Notes under the pieces: model-generated
The model's input: only the letters and a program-made list of their open reading frames with translations
Databases searched by the model: none
Told to the model about the DNA's origin: nothing
Source: UBA11400 sp964550435
Lineage (GTDB): Bacteria > Bacteroidota > Rhodothermia > Balneolales > HLUCCA01
DNA: 34,798 bases
Reading direction: 5' to 3'
Assembly (NCBI GenBank): GCA_964550435.1
Contig: CAZJZI010000024.1
Span: 1-34,798 of the forward strand
Position numbers and translations under genes: made by a program
Part shown: in pieces, positions 8,218-16,977 of the stretch
Numbering within the stretch: the stretch's first letter is position 1
Layout: each line of letters starts with the position of its first letter

Positions 8218-11200
8218 GGACAAATCGAGATTATCTTTTGTCAGCATGTTCCACACATATCGGCCGTTATCGATAGAGTTATTGACGTATAGTGTCTGCA
8301 CCAACTGTCCAGCCACATTGAATATGCGAATCGTGCATTGTGCTGGCAGATTGGTGAAATGAAGTTGTCTTTCCTGCTGTGGGCGAACCGGAGTCGGACG
8401 TCGTTCAGCCACGTTGGTTACGATATATGGATTCGGAACCACTTTGATATTGTCCAAATTCTGACTAGCCAACGTCAAATCCTCTCGAGCCATATTTGCC
8501 GATCCAATAGTGAATTCATATACATCCGCACTGCTGAAGTGACTGGATTGAATCAGTTCAACCTGATCTCCACTCATGGCTCTAAATACTCTGTCGGTTT
8601 GATGCGGATGGAATGTGAGTCGATAGGCTACATCCCCCTCACTGTCAAGAATCAAAATTTCGTCACTGCTATTTACCTGAGTTTCTGTGTTGAAATATGC
8701 CGTTAATGCACCAGTTGTAGCATCAACACCAGGAATTGCAGAAGATTTTCGAATCGCAAATGGCACATTTTGGAAAGTTTCAGAGTCTACAATTCTGAAA
8801 TTCGTCTGTACAGATGCCAGTTTAATTTCGTTTCCATTTTCACTGAAATTCAACTCCTCGGATCGCGAAGCTCCAACCTGACCCTCAAATCGAATCAGAT
8901 ACGATCTGTTACTACCTTTTACGGTCTCGGAAACTACTGTGACCTCAGCCGGCAACCCAGACTCGGTTCTCCATGCTTTTTCAAAGAGTTTTGATGACGA
9001 TGTTGAGTTTCTGACTACCAACCGAAGCCCTTCAACTACAGGCGAGTCCTGCCCATCAAGGGACCTACGGTTAGCCAATAATACCGTATTCGAAGTGGTA
9101 TTTGTCAATGAATACGCATAACCATATGTCGTACCGTTTACGGTCGTATCTCTGAAGGTAACCCGGTATGAGTTATTCTCTTTGAGCATTTTCGGATCAA
9201 CGATGTCTACAAGTACTTCACCAGTGGCAGATCCTGATGTTCTCTGGACCTGAGGAGGTTGTGGACCAACGTACCCAGCAGATTGACCTGTTGGAATGAT
9301 ACTGACAACGTTCACTCCCGCACTCAGAGTACCATCTGGGTTAATACTAAGGTTGATCGGTGATTCTGAAGGTGCGATTCCAGCAGGGGCTGCCCCGCTG
9401 TTGTAGGCAACGATTGCATAATAATATTGACGTCCATTGATGACATCAGTATCAATGTAATAGCGTTGTAGACCCGCATCATTACCCAGATAAAAATCTA
9501 ATCCATTAATATCGACTGGATGATTGCCTTGAATACCGTTAATTGCATCAAATTGTGCAATTGGTTTGAGGAACTGTAGGTTACCTCGGCCATCGGTTAT
9601 GGTTCTGGCGTCCAAAAGAGCTGGATCAGTAGCTCGATAGATTTTATATCCTTCAAAGTTGTTTGGATTCTGGCCAATTCGATCCAGGTATCTGTCAAAT
9701 ACAAATTCTGCAGCATCATCCCAATATAATGTAACACGTCCGTTAGATGGAACCGCACGAACTATCGGTGGTGGTGGTGCCGTTGCAAACTGATAGTTCG
9801 CATCATATGCATTAAATGCCTGATTTAACTGTCCTTCAACCAGTTCAATATCTGCATTATTTGTAGGTGTGTTTGCCTGAGCGATTGTAACTGCTACTGC
9901 AAAACGCTCAATTGATCCACGTTGTAATGGGAAGAATGAAGATGTAATGAACTGATCTGTGTCTTGTGATGCATCCGGAGCCGTTCCAAATCGACCAGGA
10001 AGCATGTGGGTTTGCCAAACATCAACATCCGCACCTTGAAGATTCAATCCACCAGCTGGACGAAATGTTGCGGAGGTAATCCCGATCGCATCGGTTTCAC
10101 GAACGTCAGTTTTATCAATATTGCTTTCACCCGGGAATGCAGTGAATGCACCGGAACTAGGAAATCCATCTCCTTCACCACGTGTTCCTGTTCCCTCAAC
10201 TCCATCGATACCTACGTCGTCGTCAGCAGCTCTCCAATCTTGGTTGTTATCGAAGAAATCTTCACGAGACTCATCAATCATGGGAGCAGATGTAAGTTCG
10301 TTCTGGAAGTAATGATCAAACTGAGAGGTATCCAGACGGTTTCGGTATAGCTCTTTAAGCGAATTCTGGTAGTTAACTATCTTGTCTCTGAACTCCGAAT
10401 TTGAGTTCATTCGCTCACGTATCCAGGAATTTGGTACAACTAACCCGCGTTGAATGGTATCAGTAGCTGGGTAAGCTGGAATATTGTCGTAAAAACCAAT
10501 GTACAGATAATTGATATGTCGAACCGGACGAGTAATCAACTGTCCGTTTGGCTGAAATCGCGAGAGTGTCAGATGATTCGGCTGATTTTCATCGATCAAT
10601 CCATCCAAATCATCATCGAACAAGTTTAAATGACGTCCCTGTAGGGTGTCTTCACGAACGACCAGCCCATTTGGAGGTAATACAATATCACGACCTTGTG
10701 ATCTTACTGTTACAGGTACTTCACTAACTGGATAACGGGTCAATATTCGATTTCCATTATCATCAATCAATACAATAGGTTGGTTGGGCAGTATGGTTCT
10801 CTCAGCAAATGAAGTTGGCGCGAAAAGCGGGAGAACCTCATTGAGAATAATATCTCGACTAGGGAAAAATCCACCGTTTGTTTCCACTAACTTATCAACC
10901 AAATCCGGATTTCTAGGATCATAAACCACAGATCCAGTGATGTAATTATCTGCATCACCATCGTTATCAATTCCATCTTGGGCGTTACCGGGCGTTTCAA
11001 GGAAACGAATACCAGCTACCCCAATACTCGTACCATCAAATTCAGCCGGGGATGCTGTTGGTCGGGTATCTGTGAAGTAGGCTGTTGCACGCTGCTGATC
11101 AAAAAACGGACGGTCGTCGGATGGTGTTCCTACCCAGTCTGCAGTCCAAAGCATGAACGACACTTTATCATAATCATATGATGCATCGTTCCTGATTTCA

Positions 11201-11931
11201 AAAATATTGAAGTGGACGTTAGCAATCAGATTTTGAGTCCATGCCAGAATTCTGGTGTCCATGATCAACCCAAGCCCACCGCGAGTTGGATCAGTCTGAT
11301 CAGGTTGGTATCGGGTGTTTGAGTTATTGATGTAACGTCGGTATTGGTCATCACCAGATCGGTAGAAAAACTCCTGGTCGGCATTAAAAATGCCTTTACC
11401 AAAGAATCCATTCCAATGGCCTGCCCATCCGGGATCTGATTCATCACCAATTTTATCTGGCCAATTTTCTGGCCAGGTATTGCCTAATGGGCTTCCAGGA
11501 CCGCGATCACTTCTGGCAACCTCTTCAGAATCCTCATTGTAGTATCCTGTAATCGGATTCTGAGCCCAGCTTTCACCAGTTTGTGGATTCGTACGGTAAT
11601 CTGGTGCTACAACAACCGGAAAAGTCCCAGCACCAGATCCACCCTGATTCTGTACTTCAGATCCGGTAAAAATGGACATGAAATAGATGTACCAGCGGTT
11701 GGTGTTTTTGGGATACTCATAGACTAATTCATCCTGGCCTGATGCACGACCGGCAAATCCGTAGTTATGATACGTAGCCCTCATATTGTTGGCATCCAAA
11801 ATAGACTTTCGTCTTTCTTCGAATGCAGATCGCTCGTCACTTGGAGCAAGTACACCGTTCTGAGCAAATCCAACCAGCGGGACAGCCAAAAGGGCGATAA
11901 ATAGCGATGATTTTATAAACTTGTGTGTCAT
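8143..11931 (-). CDS. large T9SS cargo protein with FN3-like module
   Basis: This 1262-residue exported protein is read from the ATG at 11931, which yields a good signal peptide (MTHKFIKSSLFIALLAVPLVGFAQ). A TTG at 11961, overlapping the TonB receptor stop by 4 bp, is the longest alternative. The first about 700 residues are a large domain I do not recognise. It contains acidic Ca-loop-like stretches (DGIDNDGDADN and DDDLDGLIDEN), as seen in MopE/TSP3-type repeats. Then come an FN3-like module (NGRVTLYWDD...NFEGYKIYRATDP), further beta-sandwiches and a T9SS sorting domain (IKVVPNPYIV, RIFNVAGQLVQ, KFAVIK). The C-terminal half is paralogous to the 917-residue cargo. It lies directly after the TonB-dependent receptor and before PorV copy B, so these probably work together at the cell surface. 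Its ligand is unknown. Confidence 0.87.
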   Translation of the reverse strand: MTHKFIKSSLFIALLAVPLVGFAQNGVLAPSDERSAFEERRKSILDANNMRATYHNYGFAGRASGQDELVYEYPKNTNRWYIYFMSIFTGSEVQNQGGSGAGTFPVVVAPDYRTNPQTGESWAQNPITGYYNEDSEEVARSDRGPGSPLGNTWPENWPDKIGDESDPGWAGHWNGFFGKGIFNADQEFFYRSGDDQYRRYINNSNTRYQPDQTDPTRGGLGLIMDTRILAWTQNLIANVHFNIFEIRNDASYDYDKVSFMLWTADWVGTPSDDRPFFDQQRATAYFTDTRPTASPAEFDGTSIGVAGIRFLETPGNAQDGIDNDGDADNYITGSVVYDPRNPDLVDKLVETNGGFFPSRDIILNEVLPLFAPTSFAERTILPNQPIVLIDDNGNRILTRYPVSEVPVTVRSQGRDIVLPPNGLVVREDTLQGRHLNLFDDDLDGLIDENQPNHLTLSRFQPNGQLITRPVRHINYLYIGFYDNIPAYPATDTIQRGLVVPNSWIRERMNSNSEFRDKIVNYQNSLKELYRNRLDTSQFDHYFQNELTSAPMIDESREDFFDNNQDWRAADDDVGIDGVEGTGTRGEGDGFPSSGAFTAFPGESNIDKTDVRETDAIGITSATFRPAGGLNLQGADVDVWQTHMLPGRFGTAPDASQDTDQFITSSFFPLQRGSIERFAVAVTIAQANTPTNNADIELVEGQLNQAFNAYDANYQFATAPPPPIVRAVPSNGRVTLYWDDAAEFVFDRYLDRIGQNPNNFEGYKIYRATDPALLDARTITDGRGNLQFLKPIAQFDAINGIQGNHPVDINGLDFYLGNDAGLQRYYIDTDVINGRQYYYAIVAYNSGAAPAGIAPSESPINLSINPDGTLSAGVNVVSIIPTGQSAGYVGPQPPQVQRTSGSATGEVLVDIVDPKMLKENNSYRVTFRDTTVNGTTYGYAYSLTNTTSNTVLLANRRSLDGQDSPVVEGLRLVVRNSTSSSKLFEKAWRTESGLPAEVTVVSETVKGSNRSYLIRFEGQVGASRSEELNFSENGNEIKLASVQTNFRIVDSETFQNVPFAIRKSSAIPGVDATTGALTAYFNTETQVNSSDEILILDSEGDVAYRLTFHPHQTDRVFRAMSGDQVELIQSSHFSSADVYEFTIGSANMAREDLTLASQNLDNIKVVPNPYIVTNVAERRPTPVRPQQERQLHFTNLPAQCTIRIFNVAGQLVQTLYVNNSIDNGRYVWNMLTKDNLDLSYGVYIYHVEAPGVGETTGKFAVIK

Positions 11932-11957
11932 GTCAATTATGAAATCGTTGTCTGGGT

Positions 11958-14870
11958 TCAAAATGAGTACTGAATACCAACCTGCACTCGGCGAGGTTCA
12001 CTGTATGCAGTCGGATTCTCAAAGAACCCGGGATCAAACTGTGTCGGTGGACGTAATGGCCCGGTCGGCACACCTGAATCGTTATATACAAAGTTCACGT
12101 TTCTTCGATCCAAGAGATTATAAATATTGATATTTAACCTTAGATCACTTCCTGCAATTCTGAATGTTTTATAAGCACTTATGTCAAGTGTAAAAACAAA
12201 CGGCATCCTTACACTGTTGGTCAAAACATCACCCGATGCCGACAATCCAACCCTTCTTGGGATGTCAGTTCCAGGAGTATATGGGAGCCCGCTCGAGAAT
12301 CTTTGAAGTACGTTGAATCCCCAGTTATTTCCTGAGTAGAACAGAGACGAGTTGAATACGTGGGTTCGGTCCCAGTTAGCAGGAGTCAGGAATTTTGCAA
12401 GAGCTGCTCCAGTAGTATCACTCCTGGAGAGCGCAGCAAAGAATTCTGCTGAAGGGTCAGAGTTCGAGTCTTCTGCTTGAGAGAAGGTATAGTCGAATCC
12501 AAGTGATATATTCCCTGAAACACGCTGGTTCAAGGCAACAGTCACACCTTTAATATTCGCATAATCACGGTTAACCCATGTCCCGTAGCGAACCGACGGA
12601 ATTGATGTCAGGTTAAGAGGTCCGGACGACACATAATCACGTTTATCTTCATAAAAAACAGTCAAATCTACTGCGAAACCAGTAAATACTTCCTGCTGAA
12701 GACCGAGTTCATATTTGATACTACGTTCCGGTTTAAGATCCGGATTACCAAAAATACCCTGAATACCTGAAGTTCGCTGTAATATCAGCCTTTCGCCATT
12801 GAACAATCTGTTGTACTCAGGAATCTGGAAGAAATATCCATATGAGAAGTGAATCACACCGCGTGAACTTATCGGATAAGCCAAACCAAGTCGTGGACTA
12901 ACTGCATATTTCGCAGAAGTCGATTTCCAGAAACTATCTGCACGATTCGCGTCTTGTTCGAATAATTGTGGATCCCGAGTGTCACCAGGTACTTGTCCAT
13001 TTGCCTGAAAATAGTCGAAGCGAATTCCAGCATTGATGGTAAGGCTTTCAAATTCAATACGATCCTGAATATAGGCAGCGAACAGAAATGGTTTTCTGTT
13101 CCATTTTTCATGGCCTGGAGTATTCTCAACAGGAACTCCCAACTCTAATCGATCACGTAGTTCCTGCGGTAAACTACTTGGAAGCTGAATGTTGTCACCT
13201 ACCTCAAGTGATGCTAATCCAAATGATTGGTACTCCATGATGTCGGCCTGAAACTCAACACCAGTCTTAATGAAATGTTGATTATTTACTTGACGAGAAT
13301 ATTCGGCTTTAGCTATGAAGCTTGTTGTTGAACGATCAAAAAATCCATTATCGGTGCCGAATCGCTGAAATCTACCGTTTGCGTTGTAATAAAAATCGGG
13401 CGGAAGGTTCGTATAGTTCACATAATCACTTACACGATCGTAGTTGAAATATCGTGGATCATATGGAGTGTCATATAGTGAACTGTTGTACTGATTGTAC
13501 CGAACTGCCAAATTCGCAGTAATAAATGAGATATTTGACGGAGTAATTGTTGTCTTTAGGTTTGCATAGTAGTTGTTACGCTCCCAACTAGGGCGCCCCA
13601 TCGGAACCAACCGGTTACCATGGTCATACCCTTTCCCCCACTCTTTTCCGTAATTCCCAATCAAGTTGAACCTAAGGAGTCGACTATGATTGTACTGAAG
13701 ATTCATCTGACCACTGTAAGTGTCAAATGGATTCATGTTTACGATAGAACTGTCACGTTTACCGGAATCCTCGTATCGGATGTATTCAACTCCGTTGATG
13801 TTAACTCGTTCACGAATGGTATACCAAGGAAGTGTCTCGTCCACAAATTCACCGAATTTATTAACTGGATTCGCTGCAGGGATTTCGGTAACACCACGCT
13901 CCCAGGCAGTTTGTCCTTCTAAAGATGTAGTTGAAAGCAACGGACCCAGTGGAGAATACGCATTGTATCCGTTTAACCAACCTGAATTCCTGAATCGTCG
14001 GGCACTTATGAAAAAAGTAAGTTTATCTTTAATAATGGGACCAGAGAAGCTTCCTTCGATGTTATACTGTCGCATCGGATCAGCGTCACTAATACTGGAT
14101 GGCAATCCAGTAAAGACATTGGTGTAATCGGTACCGTACTCACCACCCCAAATATTCAGATTACCATTGAATGTGTTATTCCCGGAACGTGTTACAATGT
14201 TCACGATTCCCGACATTGCCTGTCCATACTCGGCATTGAATGTTCCAGATACTACTTGAAGCTCTTCAATAGATTGGTTTTCGACACGTAATCCGGACCC
14301 ACGATCATAGTCATCGGTTACACGAACTCCATCTACTATATAGGATACTTCACTTGCCCGACCACCACGAATGTGAATCGCTCCACCAGGTCCCACAGTA
14401 ACACCCGCCTGAAGTTGAATAATATCACCAATCTCCTGAACAGGCAGTTTTTCAATCTGATCGCGGCTTACACGAGCTTCAGAACTGGTCAAATCTTTAA
14501 TTACCACGTCCTGCGTTGCTTGAACAATAATTTCTTGCCCAACTACTGTTTCTGAGGTCATTACAGCATTGACTTCCGTATTCAAATCGGTCCTAACCTG
14601 CACACCTTCAACGATATATGGACGATATCCAATAAATCGAAATTCCAGCGTATATGTACCAGGACGTACGTTAAGAATCCGGTAATTACCATCAATATCA
14701 GCAGCGGCACCCTGGGTGGTACCCTGGATTATCACGGTCGCTCCTGTCAATGGCTCATTTGTTCCGGCTTCTACAATGGATCCCACAATACGTCCTGATT
14801 GGGCCATGGCGACATTTGCAGCCAATACCAACAAGAGTGTGGGGAATAAATATTTGAACTTTAGCATCAT
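11958..14870 (-). CDS. TonB-dependent receptor with carboxypeptidase-like regulatory N-terminal domain
   Basis: This 970-residue outer-membrane transporter starts with a signal peptide (MMLKFKYLFPTLLLVLAANVAMAQ). Residues about 25-110 are a CarboxypepD_reg-like domain (GRIVGSIVEAGTNEPLTGAT). Residues about 120-240 are the plug (VSRDQIEKLPV, then HIRGGRASEVSYIVDGV and NAEYGQAMSGIVNIVTRSG). The rest is a 22-strand-type barrel ending in an aromatic residue (VQVGIQYSF). Receptors of this type (CarO/Oar-like) import or export bulky substrates using TonB energy. The start codon overlaps the stop of the upstream PPIase gene by one base (TAATG), so translation is probably coupled. The cargo gene follows immediately. 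No SusD homologue is present, so this is not a classical SusCD pair; the T9SS cargo proteins may play the partner role (inference). Confidence 0.92.
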   Translation of the reverse strand: MMLKFKYLFPTLLLVLAANVAMAQSGRIVGSIVEAGTNEPLTGATVIIQGTTQGAAADIDGNYRILNVRPGTYTLEFRFIGYRPYIVEGVQVRTDLNTEVNAVMTSETVVGQEIIVQATQDVVIKDLTSSEARVSRDQIEKLPVQEIGDIIQLQAGVTVGPGGAIHIRGGRASEVSYIVDGVRVTDDYDRGSGLRVENQSIEELQVVSGTFNAEYGQAMSGIVNIVTRSGNNTFNGNLNIWGGEYGTDYTNVFTGLPSSISDADPMRQYNIEGSFSGPIIKDKLTFFISARRFRNSGWLNGYNAYSPLGPLLSTTSLEGQTAWERGVTEIPAANPVNKFGEFVDETLPWYTIRERVNINGVEYIRYEDSGKRDSSIVNMNPFDTYSGQMNLQYNHSRLLRFNLIGNYGKEWGKGYDHGNRLVPMGRPSWERNNYYANLKTTITPSNISFITANLAVRYNQYNSSLYDTPYDPRYFNYDRVSDYVNYTNLPPDFYYNANGRFQRFGTDNGFFDRSTTSFIAKAEYSRQVNNQHFIKTGVEFQADIMEYQSFGLASLEVGDNIQLPSSLPQELRDRLELGVPVENTPGHEKWNRKPFLFAAYIQDRIEFESLTINAGIRFDYFQANGQVPGDTRDPQLFEQDANRADSFWKSTSAKYAVSPRLGLAYPISSRGVIHFSYGYFFQIPEYNRLFNGERLILQRTSGIQGIFGNPDLKPERSIKYELGLQQEVFTGFAVDLTVFYEDKRDYVSSGPLNLTSIPSVRYGTWVNRDYANIKGVTVALNQRVSGNISLGFDYTFSQAEDSNSDPSAEFFAALSRSDTTGAALAKFLTPANWDRTHVFNSSLFYSGNNWGFNVLQRFSSGLPYTPGTDIPRRVGLSASGDVLTNSVRMPFVFTLDISAYKTFRIAGSDLRLNINIYNLLDRRNVNFVYNDSGVPTGPLRPPTQFDPGFFENPTAYSEPRRVQVGIQYSF

Positions 14871-16594
14871 TACAACTGGATGGATATAGAATTAAGACGA
14901 TTCATATCGATTGTGGCGTTGAATCTGGAGCGCAAATCTCCAATGATTGCATCGCGCACGCGTCGACGTTCGGTTGAGAACAGATACTCTCTGACTTTGT
15001 CCTCAGCTTCTTCATAAGCGAGTTGTCTGGATTCTGTTCGTTCATTGCATCGAAGGATGACAAAATAGTTGGAGGCAACCTGAAATGGCCCCGCATAGTC
15101 ACTTGGCTGAATATTTCCTAAGGCAGAAGCCATTGATCCAAATTGCGTAATAGGCAGATTACCAATGTGTCCATCAAACTTTTTGGAGGTGGTTTCAGCG
15201 CCAAATTCATTCAAAAGTTTACTAAAAGAGCCACCATTTTCTAACTTTGTGAATACTTCCGCAGCTTGATCTGCATTGGTCAACACGATTTCAGACATAT
15301 CAAGCATCACAGGCTGGACAAACAAAGATGGGTCTCTGTTGTAAACTTGTCGCAATTCAAGGTCATCGATTTTGATTTTCGAGTCCAGATCCGCTTCAAA
15401 TCGTTCAAACAAATAACCATAGAATGTCTCATCAATTGATTCCTTTATGAACTGCTGATCAACGCCAGGATGATTTTTAACTAAACCTAGTGCATAAGCA
15501 CGATATGCCATTCCTTCAAGTTGTCCTTTGAAATCATCCTCAGATTTGACTTGTGCCCGGCGATCGACCGGAGTGTAATACGACTCGACAAGGAAGTCGC
15601 TTACAGTAAATTCGAATCCTCCGGAACGTGCAATTGTTAGTCCGCGAATATTATCTGGTAAAGAGACCGGTAGTTCAGATAAGGACACGTCACTGGTAAA
15701 ATAACGGTCACGTTGGGCACTAACAAGCTTCCAAAGTTCATCTATTGCAGACTGATTCCAGTTCATTGATACCAATGCCTGATCAAGATCATATCGTGTA
15801 GCACGCTCTTTCTGCTGGTACAATGCCACTTGCTCCATATTTGGACGCTGCTGGGCAAACTGGACTTCAGTCAGAATGGGTGATTCGACAATATCTGTTA
15901 CTTTGATGATCGAAAATCCTGTTGTTGTCTTGATGGGACGAGAGATCTCGCCGGGTCGCATAGAAAACGCTGCATCTTCGAAAGCCAAATCCATTTCATC
16001 AATACTGAAATAACCAAGGTCACCACCTGTTTCACGCAACGACGGACTTTGAAAAACTTCGCGGGCTAATGCATCAAAGGACTCTCCATTCTGGAGTCGA
16101 TCATACAGTTTGTTTGCTTCTTGAAGTGTTGGGGCTAGCAAATGGGAAGCCTTAACTGCCATATTTGAGCGGCGAAATACCTCTCGTATCTGATTTTCGG
16201 ATAATTGAATCCGGTCGTAGATGAATTTGCGCTGATATTCTTCCATCAAGACTTTACGCTCAATAATGGCTTTGTTATACACAGCAGCTGCATCAGATGC
16301 CCAGCCCTGTTCTCTGGCATGCTCCACTATGGCATATCGTTCAATTCTAGAATTTACAACAGCAAGTCGGACATCCTCATTCAGGTTAAGTGCCTGACCC
16401 GTTCGCAGGTAATATCGTTTCAGGTGATTCTCAAAATGCTTATCTGAAATCTCGAAGGATCCAACGGTCGCAACCACGCCCTCTTGTGAAGTTGATTCTT
16501 TACCGGAACATGCAAACACACCCATAGTTATCAATACTACGACTAAGAAGGAGTGTACAACATTATTGGCAGAAAATCGGATCATGGAAGTCAT
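14870..16594 (-). CDS. peptidyl-prolyl cis-trans isomerase, SurA/PpiC type lipoprotein
   Basis: This 574-residue protein has a signal peptide ending in a lipobox-like GVFAC, so it is probably a lipoprotein. A SurA-like N-terminal chaperone segment (VGSFEISDKHFENHLKRYYLRTG) is followed at about residues 140-240 by a parvulin domain (VKASHLLAP, GGDLGYFSIDEMD, FSMRPGEISRPIKTTTGFSIIKV). A second, weaker parvulin-like segment lies near residues 425-530 (LDMSEIVLTNADQAAEVFTKL, GPFQVASNYFVILRC). Such proteins fold outer-membrane proteins in the periplasm. Sitting first in the operon, one base from the TonB receptor gene, it may be a dedicated foldase for the receptor, PorV barrels or cargo (inference). 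A sigma-70-like promoter lies about 75-105 bp upstream. Start alternatives at 16594 and 16585 differ little. Confidence 0.86.
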   Translation of the reverse strand: MTSMIRFSANNVVHSFLVVVLITMGVFACSGKESTSQEGVVATVGSFEISDKHFENHLKRYYLRTGQALNLNEDVRLAVVNSRIERYAIVEHAREQGWASDAAAVYNKAIIERKVLMEEYQRKFIYDRIQLSENQIREVFRRSNMAVKASHLLAPTLQEANKLYDRLQNGESFDALAREVFQSPSLRETGGDLGYFSIDEMDLAFEDAAFSMRPGEISRPIKTTTGFSIIKVTDIVESPILTEVQFAQQRPNMEQVALYQQKERATRYDLDQALVSMNWNQSAIDELWKLVSAQRDRYFTSDVSLSELPVSLPDNIRGLTIARSGGFEFTVSDFLVESYYTPVDRRAQVKSEDDFKGQLEGMAYRAYALGLVKNHPGVDQQFIKESIDETFYGYLFERFEADLDSKIKIDDLELRQVYNRDPSLFVQPVMLDMSEIVLTNADQAAEVFTKLENGGSFSKLLNEFGAETTSKKFDGHIGNLPITQFGSMASALGNIQPSDYAGPFQVASNYFVILRCNERTESRQLAYEEAEDKVREYLFSTERRRVRDAIIGDLRSRFNATIDMNRLNSISIQL

Positions 16595-16644
16595 CTACGG
16601 CGATTGCGATGTGCAAATATGAACATGACCTGTGTACCGATTAC

Positions 16645-16673
16645 AATCCTAATGCATTGCAGTGCATAGGATT
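16645..16673 (-). promoter_or_regulatory. imperfect inverted repeat over -10 and transcription start (operator candidate)
   Basis: AATCCT-A-ATGCA and TGCATAGGATT form arms of 11 bp with one bulged base around TTGCAG. The repeat overlaps the -10 hexamer at 16671-16676 and the expected start near 16664. This placement suits a repressor site or a structured 5' leader. Confidence 0.45.
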
Positions 16674-16698
16674 ATAGGTCGCTAAAAATCAAAGTCAA
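16671..16698 (-). promoter_or_regulatory. sigma-70-like promoter of the PPIase/TonB receptor/T9SS locus
   Basis: On the minus strand TTGACT (16693-16698) and TATAAT (16671-16676) are separated by 16 bp. This is one mismatch from consensus with near-ideal spacing. The start of transcription would fall near 16664, giving a leader of about 70 nt before the ATG at 16594. Confidence 0.6.
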
Positions 16699-16709
16699 GT
16701 CCAGACTTA

Positions 16710-16726
16710 CTTACATCTTATGTAAG
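16710..16726. promoter_or_regulatory. perfect 7-bp inverted repeat CTTACAT-ctt-ATGTAAG upstream of the -35
   Basis: The arms are perfect and lie 11 bp upstream of the -35 box. A further CTTACAT half-site occurs at 16752-16758. The layout suits binding of a dimeric regulator, but the factor is unknown. Confidence 0.4.
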
Positions 16727-16802
16727 ATTACTTTCAAATATAATGAAAGCGCTTACATTTCCAAAACTTTTTAGCCGACTTTCTAGTCTTAAAATAGAAA
16801 GC

Positions 16803-16858
16803 GGATGAGCAGATGAGCAGATGAGCAGATGAGCGGATGAGCGGATGAGCGGATGAGC
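16803..16858. repeat. 8-bp tandem repeat (RGATGAGC), 7 units
   Basis: Seven uninterrupted octamers follow each other: ggatgagc, three agatgagc, then three ggatgagc. Only the first base varies (G, A, A, A, G, G, G). It lies between the ispG terminator and the promoter of the PPIase gene, outside any coding region. Confidence 0.95.
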
Positions 16859-16908
16859 CAGTTTACCTTCAATTTGATAACTTCAAAAACTACTCAGCTA
16901 AAAAAGTA

Positions 16909-16937
16909 AAAGCGATGGAGTACTGCTCCACCGCTTT
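16909..16937 (-). terminator. intrinsic terminator after ispG
   Basis: As minus-strand RNA it forms a 12-bp stem (AAAGCGGUGGAG/CUCCAUCGCUUU with one G-U pair) with a 5-nt loop, followed by the U-rich run UUUACUUUUUU. The G-U pair would be an A-C mismatch on the plus strand, which supports the minus orientation. It lies 41 bp after the ispG stop. Confidence 0.8.
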
Positions 16938-16977
16938 AATGCTCTTCCACTAGCTACTAGCCCACTTCAGCGCTACA

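Larger units (their letters stand above)
16595..16977. other. 383-bp intergenic region between ispG and the PPIase gene
   Basis: No gene is visible. From low to high coordinate it holds the PPIase leader, an inverted repeat over the -10 region, a sigma-70-like promoter facing the PPIase, a second inverted repeat, an 8-bp tandem repeat, and the ispG terminator. Apart from these it looks like AT-rich spacer. Confidence 0.7.

Noticed and set aside
16803..16858. Possible CRISPR-like repeat
   Set aside because: The units are 8 bp with no spacers; it is a plain tandem repeat.
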